Of a stretch of 64,000 nucleotides of DNA, positions 12,408 to 22,702 are shown one piece after another. The stretch is from positions 1 to 64,000 of the forward strand of contig JNEM01013732.1 of assembly GCA_000697335.1 (NCBI GenBank), in the 5' to 3' direction. Every line of letters begins with the position of its first letter. The first letter of the stretch is position 1. The DNA comes from Conidiobolus incongruus B7586 (lineage: Eukaryota; Entomophthoromycota; Entomophthoromycetes; Entomophthorales; Conidiobolaceae). The notes beneath the pieces were generated by a model that did no database searches, was not told the origin of the DNA, and saw only the letters and a program-made list of their open reading frames with translations. A program made the translations under genes and the position numbers.

Positions 12408-12874
12408 TTAATTTCTATTTCATATTGATTTCAAAGAGTTCCCAATAATCTGAATAGATACGTTTTGTAAGTCTTTTTCCACATTAATTCCATCAATAAT
12501 TAAAATAACCATTATTTTTTTTACATTTGATAGCACTCTTATATATAACACATATTTTATTTAATATATTCTTCATAAGTTCTCTTTACTCTTTTCAGTT
12601 TCTTTTCTTCTTTACTCGTATTTCATTTTAATTTTATGATAATTCTATTCCATTATTTTCCATCTACCAATAAATTTGAAGGTGATTTATATAATTTCAA
12701 AGTTAATTTTTCAATTAAATATTCTTTTTTATCATGATTTTAGTTTAATTTTTAAAATTTTAATTCCTTGAATTTAATTAAAAATCAAAATTAAATCAAC
12801 AGATAATTGAAAATCACTCCTTGATTTCAATTTCATTAAATAAATTAATTAATAATAAAAATAAATATATAAAA
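12408..12874. other. Intergenic region, 5' flank of the SQS1-like gene
   Basis: AT-rich spacer; pyrimidine-rich around 12580-12670 (TTCTCTTTACTCTTTTC and similar), which may be part of the SQS1-like promoter. No gene or RNA recognised. Confidence 0.4.
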
Positions 12875-14144
12875 ATGGGTAAAAAGAAAACGAAAAAGCA
12901 GAATTATACATCAATTGATAATCCACAACTCCTAAACGAATTATCCAATATATCAACATATAATTCAAGTGAAGATAGCGAATTAAATCAACATCTAGAA
13001 AACTTATATTTAACAGAGTATAATAATAAATTTCATATTAATGATATTATTGACGAAACTAAAGAAGATTATATTCAAACAGACATTAATAATTTCGATA
13101 ATGAATTAAATGATCTGTCTGGGTATTGCGACAAAGAGGAAGCAGGTAATAATAGAATTTATAATAAAAAACCAAAAAGTTTTATATTAATTTCAATATT
13201 TAGAAATTATTACTATTCAAAGTTCTTCAAATCAGTTTAATTATCAAAATACTGAAACTGATTCGTTTGACGAATTACCTAGCAGAGGTCTAGGATTTGA
13301 AAATAATGATTCAGAATATAATAGTGAGGGAAATGTAGAACCAGCAGCCTCTGAGATGTTTCAGGACAGTGATTCCGATGGCGAACTTATTCTTATACCT
13401 GATACCGCTCCAACCAACTTTCAACCCAGCAAAACTATGAGAAAAAAACTAGCTAAGAAAAAACATAAAGAAAAACTCAGAGCAAAGGGTAATAAAACTA
13501 AATCAGATGAAGAATTTGGAAAAAGTATACTGGAAGCTCTATCACGATGCCATTCCAGTCTACCAATCTATTTCAGTAATGAAATATGTACTCTATTATT
13601 TAAAATTAATTTTATGATTGTTGAGTTTATTGGTTGTGATTATCCACCTTCTCCAAAAGCTCCACAGCAATTAACGCTACCTCCAATGTCAGGAAAGTTT
13701 AAAGAGTACGTCAAACGAGCTGCGCTAGTTTACAATCTCACTTGTAAGGGAACTGGATCGGGAAAGTCTAGTACTTTGTTAATTTCTAGACAGAAACAAA
13801 CAAGGCTTCCTGAAAATGTCAAACACTCATATTTAGCCACCTCCAATCCAAATTATATGACTATTGACCAATCCGTCATTACTAATGTTCTATATGAGAG
13901 TCACACTCGTTATAACAAATTTAACAAATTGGAATCGAAACCGTTCCCACAGTATGCTAAAACAGCAATTTCCAAGCAGTCATATAGGAATGGAGCGAAA
14001 GTAGGAGAGCATTTGGCACCCATCCCTCCAAATAATATTGGTTACAAACTGATGCAGAAGATGGGATGGAATCCCGATGGTGGTAATGACCAACAATTGG
14101 TCATGGCAACAATTCGGAATGCAAAATCTGGATTGGGCAGTTAA
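12875..14144 (+). CDS. SQS1: SQS1-like R3H and G-patch protein
   Basis: Likely cofactor of the DEAH helicase Prp43, acting in splicing and ribosome biogenesis. Two exons (12875-13145 and 13204-14144) join in frame to 403 residues; the intron uses a GTAATA donor and a TTTAG acceptor. The start MGKKKTKKQ is the first ATG. Residues 1-165 are acidic and low-complexity. A basic stretch follows (MRKKLAKKKHKEKLRAKG). An R3H-type region lies at about 256-295 (YVKRAALVYNLTCKGTGSGK) and a C-terminal G-patch at about 364-403 (NNIGYKLMQKMGWNPDGG ... AKSGLGS). This R3H-then-G-patch order at the C-terminus is that of Sqs1/GPATCH2 proteins. The Arg and His that name the R3H motif appear to be Lys here (KEYVK), so nucleic-acid binding may be altered. 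A further intron near 13560-13630 cannot be excluded because the segment there is unusually hydrophobic. Confidence 0.8.
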
Positions 14145-14837
14145 TCTAAGTTTTATAATACTTTTTTAACATAATTATTCATAATATTTTTAAACAATTT
14201 TGATTTTATTGTAATAAATTAAAATCACTTATATGATCGATAATACTATTGATTGATTTGTATTGTTGTCAAAAAAATTATTATAATAAACAAATAAAAT
14301 TCTGTATTCATTTCTTAGTAGATATAAATAGTATAACGTATTAAGTATTCTGATAACTGAATTTTTTTTGCAAATTGAATATATCTATTACTTTATTTAA
14401 TACTTCCGATAATTCCAATTGATTCAACTGATCAATTATTTTTGAAATATTAGTATATTGTCTTAACTGATATAAAGAATGCCTTGGGATGATGGTGTCA
14501 ATATTTCATTCTTAATTTTATATCAACAAACTAAAATAAAATTAAATGATTAACAATATTCTTTATATTTAACTTGGTTTGTCTTATTAGTTTATTCCAA
14601 ATTAATCTTCGAGAATATTCAATAATTTTATTTAATAATATTAAATAAGTATTAAATAACAACTTCATCTGATTTGCCAATTTAAGTAATTTCTAATCAT
14701 TATTACTAATTAAACCCTAATTGACAATAAGGTGATAATAACTGTTATTTAGTCAATTTGAGTACTATAAATATTATGACGTAATTATGAATAATATAAA
14801 AACCCTTGATTTTTCACTTTCTCAATTGTCTTTTATC
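14145..14837. other. Intergenic region
   Basis: Spacer between the SQS1-like gene and the next same-strand gene. A/T-rich; an in-frame upstream ATG at 14787 would add 17 residues to the downstream protein. No separate feature recognised. Confidence 0.4.
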
Positions 14838-15953
14838 ATGAGTTTTAAAGATTTGGATTATTTAATAGATGATAATGACTCCAACGATGAATTTGAATTT
14901 GTTCAACAGTTTAAAGAACTGAAAATTGATAGTAGGGATGATAGCATAGATTTTCATATGGTCCAGTTAGATGATTGGGATAATGAGTTGGACTCTTGTG
15001 ACTTTGACAGTGATTCTATTGAAAGCATTGATTTTGATTCTTTGTTAGATACAGCTGCTGAAGAAAGTAATCCTATTAGTTGGTATTATTTGAACACATT
15101 ACTAATAATATTTGATTTAGATAGTTTTCACATAACTACGAAGGTTAACTTATTTCAATCTCAACAGTTCGATGGGGTAGTCAATATAGATCAAAATTCT
15201 CAATCTTCAGTAGACCATAACACTACAAATCAAATCATAGATTTACCCAACGCTATATCGACATATGAGAATGATATCTCAATGCCACCATCCATGGATA
15301 ACATTGGTCAACTTACAAAAAGTCAGAGGAAGCAATTGAGTAGAGCACTGAAAAAGCAGGAACTTCAACAGCTCAACAATTTTAATACTTTTGACACCCT
15401 CCTAACTGAGATGGCTGTTGAAAATGCTAATACAACGAAATCCACATCATGCAATTTAAGTCAGATACAGTTGAATAAAGGTCAAAAGAAGAAGCTTAGA
15501 AAGAAGGGTAAGAAGAAACGTAGTCAAAATAGTGCCGATCAAGATAAAAATACTGCAACATCCTTAAACATTGATCTTAGTCCCTGTACCAAATCTAAAT
15601 GCAAAGGAAAAGAGAACGGACAAAGAAATCAAAGCAAAAAAAAGAAAAAACACAAAGTTCAACAGCTATCGAAGTTTTACAATGACCAATCATTGCATCA
15701 TATACATCGCCAGCCTCTAGACCAAGCCTTATCTGAATCAAATCATCTCCTCTTGAATCAAATCCAAGCAATTCAAGATTATTGTCAACATGGCTCTAAT
15801 TCGCAGCTGACGAAACTCATTAACTGTAAATCCAATGGCAATGTACCTACTAGTAACTCAAAATCAAAGAGTAATCCAATTCAGTCAATTAAAAAAAAAC
15901 CAATTGGCCCAAAACTGTCAAAGAAGAAATTTAGCGACGTCATCAATTCATAA
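14838..15953 (+). CDS. Acidic/basic low-complexity protein, unknown function
   Basis: I do not recognise the family. The frame is open from an ATG at 14787, but MSFKDLDYLIDDND from 14838 looks the better start. A probable 54-nt intron (15067-15120: GTAATC donor, TACTAAT branch site 14 nt before a TTTAG acceptor) is a multiple of three and stop-free, so the frame is open with or without splicing; spliced length is 353 residues. The N-terminal 90 residues are very acidic (Asp/Ser-rich), the middle has LTKSQRKQLSRALKKQE, then a Lys-rich block KKKLRKKGKKKRSQ and further basic tracts likely to serve as nuclear or nucleolar localisation signals. Layout (acidic N-terminus, early intron, acidic stretch, basic block) resembles the neighbouring SQS1-like protein without its R3H and G-patch modules. 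A truncated, diverged tandem paralogue is possible but unproven. Confidence 0.6.
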   Translation: MSFKDLDYLIDDNDSNDEFEFVQQFKELKIDSRDDSIDFHMVQLDDWDNELDSCDFDSDSIESIDFDSLLDTAAEESNPISWYYLNTLLIIFDLDSFHITTKVNLFQSQQFDGVVNIDQNSQSSVDHNTTNQIIDLPNAISTYENDISMPPSMDNIGQLTKSQRKQLSRALKKQELQQLNNFNTFDTLLTEMAVENANTTKSTSCNLSQIQLNKGQKKKLRKKGKKKRSQNSADQDKNTATSLNIDLSPCTKSKCKGKENGQRNQSKKKKKHKVQQLSKFYNDQSLHHIHRQPLDQALSESNHLLLNQIQAIQDYCQHGSNSQLTKLINCKSNGNVPTSNSKSKSNPIQSIKKKPIGPKLSKKKFSDVINS

Positions 15954-18499
15954 ATCAAACATTCATTATATTTATAATAAAAATAAACTTATAATATTCA
16001 ATAGCATCAAAGTTAATTATATGATATTTTTAATTTATACGAATCTTTAATTGGGCTTGGTTTAAATATCAATTGGGTAATAATTTTACAAAATATTATT
16101 GATCTCTCGGACAATTGCTTTGCTAATTGAGTAGAGAGAATAGTTTAAACATCACAATAAATTGGGTGAATTGGTTAAGTATTATTATTCATATTATTTA
16201 ACTCAAAAATTATCGAATATTATGATATATTAATAGCTCCTTGATAAAATTTTCGATTTATATTATAATTTAAAAATATAGTTTGCAAAATTAAATATTA
16301 TCGAGTTTCCCAATGATTTTGTGGTCAATTGATAATATACTCCAATTGAATTAATCGATTTCTTTAATTATATTCCATCATTTTTTGATTCACCAACTAT
16401 CAGCCAAAAAATTTCAAACTCGATATATTATCTCATATGAAAATTATTGCTTGAAAATAAAATAATCTGAATTCAATATATTACACTTTTTAGTGTAATT
16501 TTTTCCCGAAATATGTAGATTTTATAATTGTAAGAGGGATTAATCAAATTTTATATTTTAATTGAATTGAATCAACAATTAAAAAATTCATTTTTTTAAA
16601 ATAAATCCATATTAAATATATATAAAAATCTTTAAAATGCCCTTGCAATATTAATTAATTTTAAATAATATTCACTAGACAAGTTTTATAATGTTTAATG
16701 ATACCTTAAATTAAAATTGGTACACTCGATCTCAGTTAAATGGATGTAAAACAGAACAAACAAAATACTCGTACTGTATATTAATATATATTGTTTATAT
16801 AGAATACATATTTGTTATGCAATATCATATATTTTTCAAATTTGATTAATATTGAAACAAGATTAAATACATTAATTTCATCAAATTAAAACTTATTGAA
16901 TTGAATCAAATCAAAAACATTGGGAAAATCTTAAGTCTCAATTGTATCATAATTGTTGAATTATAAGCTAGCTAGTGATGATTTTAGAAAATATATATAC
17001 ACTTATTTTGGAAATTAATTCTGAAGTTTTATTATATTAAAATAGCCTATATGAAACATAACATTTGTGACCAAATAAAATTTATTTTATTCAATGTGAT
17101 TTTTTATAATAGTAGATAAAATTTGATATTTCTATAACATTATATATAAATTAATGTTATATATGTCAAGATAATAAAGATTGATTTAGATTTATATAAT
17201 TTTTATTTAACCATTGTTATTTATAATATATATTTTATATAACCATAAAACTATAAAAATTCGAATGCAAAGATAATTTTTTTTTAAAAAAATAATATTA
17301 AATATAACTTGAACTAATAGATAAATATATCCAAATTTATCGCACTATGTATAAAGTTCAAATATTAGTTTATTAACTTATTAATACTATTGTTGATAAA
17401 TATTTTAATATCGATATGAAAATTTTTATGAAATATGTTTTTGATTTGGTATTCAAATGACAGTGTAAATTATTTAAAATTAACATCAGTTAATTCTCTA
17501 ACAAAAAGATTATTTTTTGAATAATTATAATTTATTAATTGAAAAATATCTTTATAAATCTAGAATATATATATTAATATAAGTATAGTTACTTGAAAAT
17601 AAAATTTGTTATTTAATTTATATTGTAAAAAATTTTATATTTAGCTGACAATTAAATTTCTGAATATATTTGAAATTGTATAATTCTTGATTTTATAAAG
17701 TTATCTTTTTAATATTATAAGAAATACGACATAGAATATAATAGTGTTATATAGTTAAAAAAGTTAAGAATATAGATTATTTCTCATTAAGCAATGAAAA
17801 TTATCAAAAAATATATGCCTTATGTTTATTATATAAAATTAAAATAACTCTATTATCAATCGCAAGCCCAAAAAATTAGAATTAATTAGATACAATATAT
17901 GGAAAGAAGGTTTAATATTGAATTCAATTAAAATTTTCATTCAACATTTCAGCAATAAGAGAATAATGATACAAAATATGCCTATACCTTATAGGTACAA
18001 ATTTGTTACAATCTTAAAAATATAATAATCCATTATATGAAAGACCCTTTTAATCTTAAAGGAACTTTTCTAAAGAGTTCGAAATCAATGATGAGTATAA
18101 TAATTAAGATATATGAATAACTGCACTTGTTTAAAAATGCCAAATAAGTACTCAAACTTTGTAGTCCCTAATAACAAGAAATTTACCTAAATTTTAAACT
18201 TGACAAAATATAATTTATAATATATGTTATTATATCAAATTATGGCTTTAGAGAAAAATTACTTTCATTTATATTCTTTTCTAAAATTCAAACAAGAAGC
18301 ACTGAATTTAATTGGATGGCATATTTCACAAAATTTTTAAATATATTCATTTTAATTCAAAAATTCAATAAATTATAGATATACATATAGAGAACATTGT
18401 ATTTAAAAATGGGTTCAGTCGGAAAATGGATGTAAGGTATATTATTTTTTCAAAAAATTATTAAATGGGTTACAAACTACCAAATCAATTACCCTGTAT
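15954..18499. other. Gene-free AT-rich region
   Basis: About 2.5 kb with no supportable gene. Mostly A/T with short tandem TATATA tracts. The right-hand part (from about 18000) becomes less AT-rich and probably contains more of the mariner-like relic described next, in which I could not follow a frame. Confidence 0.45.
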
Positions 18500-18740
18500 G
18501 ATATTTATGAAATGCATAACTCTAATATCATTAGAAGTTTTTTAAAACTAACTATATTATCGCAATTTGTATATTCACCAAATATGAATCCATGAGATTA
18601 CCATGGGTTTGGGCTTTTAAAAAATTATATTGAAGCAATATGTTTTCAAAATTTGAATCAATTAAAGGTGAAACTTACATGGTTAATCAAGAAACTTGAT
18701 AAAAAAAGGTGCTGTTAAATAGGTCTTCCAGTTTCTTAGT
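18500..18740 (+). mobile_element. Mariner/Tc1-superfamily transposase relic (C-terminal part)
   Basis: Plus-strand reading gives MHNSNIIRSFLKL, then YSPNMNP, a TGA where the family usually has Trp or another residue, then DYHGFGLLKNYIEAI and LKVKLTWLIKKLDKKRC. This matches the C-terminal catalytic region of mariner-like transposases: a His near the second catalytic Asp, the SPDLNP-x-DYxLF signature holding the third Asp, and a K-x-x-Y helix, with about 32 residues between the two Asp positions (DD34D-like). The stop, and the lack of any upstream frame or visible terminal inverted repeats, show it is a dead fragment. This is a plain DNA transposon relic, not a host gene. Confidence 0.6.
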
Positions 18741-19327
18741 ATTGGAAAAAATATAAAACAAAATAAAGCCAATAGTTTATATATTTGTTATCTATTTTCA
18801 ATTTTAATTTAAGTATGACTTGAAATCATCATTTGAAAATTTAGTTGGAATATTTCTTAAAGCAAAGTTTAAATCTGATTTAATGCTAATAATTATATAT
18901 TATGTTCAATATTTATAGTAATGTTAAAATTACATAAAATGTAGTATTAGGTAAGTATATATATCTAAAAATATCAACAAAATTACATTTTAGCCATGTT
19001 GTTAGTATTTTTCAATAAATTTTCAACAGTTTAAATAGTAATTTTGGATGATTATTGAATAAATAGAACATATACTATTATAATGATTGCAAATAAGCAT
19101 TTATTTATAAGAAGCTAATATTGTATATAATGATATATTATTTCAATATTTAAATCATATTAATTGCATGATTCAATTTAGAATAATGGAAAAGCTCACT
19201 AAATTGTTTGTACAAATCGTAACACTGCAAAATTGAGCTACATCATCGATTAATCAGAATTATAAAGAGTAGATCAGATTTTCAGTTTTAAGTTTTATTT
19301 AAAATAAAATGAATAAATAAGAATAAA
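18741..19327. other. Intergenic region, 3' flank of tyrosinase
   Basis: AT-rich spacer between the transposase relic and the 3' end of the minus-strand tyrosinase gene. It may hold the other end of the mariner-like element, but I could not find matching terminal repeats. Confidence 0.35.
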
Positions 19328-20482
19328 TTAGAGTAAGCATTTTTCGTTATGACGATCGATTAATAAAGCTGCTCTTCTTTCTCTTTCTCTTACTTCGGCT
19401 TCATCCCAGCCCATCATTTGAATATAGTCAATAGTCATAGGGCGGGCTACATTCAAAAGCTCACAACCTGGCTTAACTTGGTCAGGCTGAACATTTTCAG
19501 GGAGTAAAACACCTTGAGATATATATTCCCAAGCAAATTTCAGGTTTTCGTCAATCGAAGGTTCATCAAAAGAATTAAAAGGAATGAAAGGTTCAGGTTC
19601 AGGTAAAGGTTCAGGTTCTTCAGAAGTGAATGAATTTCCGGAGTCAAGATTCCATGCAAAATTATCTTCATCATATTTATAGCAAAGATTAATAGTATCA
19701 AAAGTATTTGAAATCTTTACATCATATCCGGGCAAGTCAAGGTCATCAGCAGGATAATCAAACAGATCTCTATATTTCATTTGGCGATCGTACCAAACCT
19801 TATCAACGAAAGCGTGATGCAACCAGAACAAAGGGTCATTGGGACTTGCAAAGCCGCTAAAATCCTTGCCTATTGCGTTGTGCACACGGCCGTGCCCTCC
19901 CTCCAACATATTCTTCACCCACTCATTTTTGGGTCCATCTATGACGGCGCGTTCAATTTCATCTTTTGTAGCGCCGAAAGTCTGTTCGAAAACAGAGTTA
20001 CGAGCGATGCAATGAGGACTTCCTGGTTGATTGATGTCGGTGAAATAGTAGGATTCGAAATCAGCAAATGGGCTATTTGTGATGCAATTGCCTTGATTTG
20101 GATTACCTTCCTTGCCAAACCATTCCCAAATTGGATCCTGATTCATGTCATTGAAATGAACTGTCCAGTCCCAGTATGGGATACGAATGCTCGGGTCAAT
20201 TCTCCTTAACTCAGATTCTAATTCATACAAATAATAACGATGCCAAGCAAAAAATTGCTCTACATTATGAATCTTATCTGAAAATTCAACATGTTGCTTG
20301 ACAATTTCATCATATAAGTTTGGTTTAGGACCAGAGTTTACTCTCCATAAGGCATCAATGAACTTGCTACGTTCAGAATCAGACATTTTATGGATGTTAG
20401 GCCTTGGTAATACATCTTCACATTGAGCCGAGAGAAAGGTAACCTGTAAAATATTGACTAATCCGAATAATTGTAATCTCAT
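19328..20482 (-). CDS. Secreted tyrosinase (type 3 copper enzyme)
   Basis: Oxidises phenols to o-quinones at a dinuclear copper site, the first step of melanin formation or protein cross-linking. Single exon, 384 residues. The N-terminal segment MRLQLFGLVNILQVTFLSAQ is a probable signal peptide. CuA ligands are H64 (KQHVEF), H72 (KIHNVEQFF) and H81 (FAWHRYYLYELE). RIPYWDWT follows at 100-107, as in the family. CuB ligands are H197 and H201 (GGHGRVHNAIG) plus one of H222/H223 in SPNDPLFWLHHAFVDKVW. The conserved Arg and Asp around CuB are present, so it looks catalytically competent. A Glu/Pro-rich linker (EEPEPLPEPEPF) lies near residue 300 and a short C-terminal segment follows. It lacks the large C-terminal shielding domain of many ascomycete tyrosinases, resembling shorter types. 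It sits alone in a gene-poor region. Confidence 0.9.
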   Translation of the reverse strand: MRLQLFGLVNILQVTFLSAQCEDVLPRPNIHKMSDSERSKFIDALWRVNSGPKPNLYDEIVKQHVEFSDKIHNVEQFFAWHRYYLYELESELRRIDPSIRIPYWDWTVHFNDMNQDPIWEWFGKEGNPNQGNCITNSPFADFESYYFTDINQPGSPHCIARNSVFEQTFGATKDEIERAVIDGPKNEWVKNMLEGGHGRVHNAIGKDFSGFASPNDPLFWLHHAFVDKVWYDRQMKYRDLFDYPADDLDLPGYDVKISNTFDTINLCYKYDEDNFAWNLDSGNSFTSEEPEPLPEPEPFIPFNSFDEPSIDENLKFAWEYISQGVLLPENVQPDQVKPGCELLNVARPMTIDYIQMMGWDEAEVRERERRAALLIDRHNEKCLL

Positions 20483-22620
20483 ATTTATTTAATAGTATTA
20501 TTTAATGTTAGTAATTCATTGAATGAGCTTATTCCAATATATATATATATATCATCTTTCAAGATTTTCCCAAACTTTAATTCATACCATTTCGTAGCCG
20601 ATTGTTCTAAAAAAGTATAATTTAAAATACTTGATTAATAGCTATAATATAATTATTTTATTATCTGTCATAGATTTTTGAGAAATTGCTGTGAATTTGA
20701 CAAAAATTATTTTTTTTGTAAAAAATATTTTCTTAAATCGTAACTCGACTTTAAAAAGCCAGAAATATTAATATAATATAAATTTTTACACATTAAAGTA
20801 TATATCCAGTTTAAATTTAATTTTTTAACTAAATAATTACTATTCTATTAGTAAAATAGGCATAATTATTCGTTTAAATGTCAATTTAAATTGAGCTTTC
20901 TCTTTATAGAATAAAAACCTTAGATATGATGTTCCAAAAGTGATCTTTTTCGCCATTATTCTCGCTGAATTGATATCGAAATACTGATTTATATTGGGAT
21001 TCAAAAACAAATATTTACTCTATAAATATTATATAAATCTACGTAAAAAATAACCCATAATATTTTCCAGTTTAAAAATAGCGGCAAATTAATATAATTT
21101 TAAAAAATTACATGTTTATAAAAATTAATGTATCGAAATTTTTTATGAAATAAAATTTTTTCCATTTATTGAAATTGTATGATTAATTAATATTATATTC
21201 AATAATTTTTTAAAATGTATATATCATGGTAATCATTGATAAACCCTGAAAAATATATATATATATTTTAATAGCTAAATAATCTACAATATCAAACATG
21301 CAGCTATTTTTATAATTTATTAGGCAACTTTATCTAACTGTATACAATTAAACAAAATTTATACAAATGTATTTATTAAATAATTTCTTGAGTAAATCGC
21401 ACTATTACCTCAAAGAATTTTCTTATAGTATGATTAAATAGTGTGGATTATATATGATTATTGATAAATAATACAAATATTAATGAAATTCAATTGCTTT
21501 TACCTGCTCATTGTGGAAACATAATATTCCCAAAATTAGTCTGGATAGGGTGTCATATTCAGATTATCATTTATGTTTTCAAATAATCAGGTGTATATTT
21601 CTAAGGTTTTGTATAAGTTACTAGCAAAAATTTTTGTATAAAACCGGTATTTTACCTATAAATGATCGCCTTACATTACTATTTTTGTATAATTTTTTTG
21701 ATGATTTTCAACCATTTTATTGAATTAATGAAAATACTGGTAATTTAGCATTATCATTGAATTTTTCGTTCTAAAGAAATTAAATTGTATTTATGAGGTA
21801 TTGAGTAACAAATTCAAATTATGCACTATACCATATCCTTATGGCTAATTATTATTAATTATATTATTTATTTAAATATAAAATTTAATTTTATGTCTTA
21901 AATTGATAAATTTATTTGAAAATGTTCAGTAATTGCTAGATCAACTATCAAATCTTTCACTGAAATTTTTTTTCAATGTTAGCATCAAGTATTCTTAAAA
22001 CATTTAGACTGTATTATTTAGAAAATTCAATAATTTTTACGAACATTTTCAGTTATAGTTATGCACAGTTGATTAACATTAACATATAGTATATTAACTT
22101 TTATATGATTTTTAATATATACTTAATCATAATTTTTGAACAGATTAAATCTTTTTAGTCAGTTGTAATCTGTTTTTAAGCATGTGAGTAATCATGAAAT
22201 TATATATGTAATAATCTCATATATTTAGTAATAAAGACATAAAATACAATTTTTCAATAATAATTTTTATAAAAAATATTATAAATAAAATTCAATTGTA
22301 TGATATTCTTAAAAAACAGTTTATTATTTAATAATAAAAAATTATAGATATAATTAAATATGAAAAATATCAAAATTGTGATATTAAAGAATTACTATTT
22401 TATTAAATGATTAGGTAAAATAACAAAATAGAGATTGAAAAATGAATTCAAAAGTGGTGTTATATATATTATATAAAAAATCGAATAAGTAGTTGCAAGT
22501 GATAATTGATATTGCATTAATAATTAACAATTTAACTTTGAAGTATTAATAACAAAGCGAATATAATATGTTTTTCAAAAGGTAAAAAGGTTTTTAATTG
22601 TATATTTTTACATAAATCAA
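20483..22620. other. Gene-free region between tyrosinase and tRNA-Ser
   Basis: About 2.1 kb. The first 100 bases are the tyrosinase promoter region. The rest is A/T-rich with occasional less biased patches (around 20900-21000 and 21480-21620) in which no frame, RNA fold or repeat could be recognised. Confidence 0.45.
20535..20553 (-). promoter_or_regulatory. Possible TATA element of tyrosinase gene
   Basis: An uninterrupted (AT)n tract 55-70 bases upstream of the tyrosinase ATG is placed where a TATA box would be. Such tracts also occur by chance in this AT-rich DNA, so the call is weak. Confidence 0.3.
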
Positions 22621-22702
22621 GACACTTTGGCGGAGTGGTTAACGCGGCGCCCTGCTAAGGCGTTTCCCTTTGGGAGCACAGGTTCGAATCCTGTAGGTGT
22701 CG
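22621..22702 (+). tRNA. tRNA-Ser (GCT)
   Basis: 82-nt class II tRNA. Acceptor GACACTT pairs with AGGTGTC, discriminator G; D-arm GGCGGAGTGGTTAACGC; anticodon stem CGCC/GGCG around CTGCTAA; a long variable arm with CCC/GGG pairing; T-arm ACAGG/CCTGT around TTCGAAT. Anticodon GCT reads AGC/AGU serine codons. No intron. A T5 run lies within 15 bases downstream as Pol III terminator. Confidence 0.97.

Noticed and set aside
15145-15168. Possible second intron (GTTAAC...CAG) in the unknown acidic protein
   Set aside because: 24 nt is below any credible intron size here.
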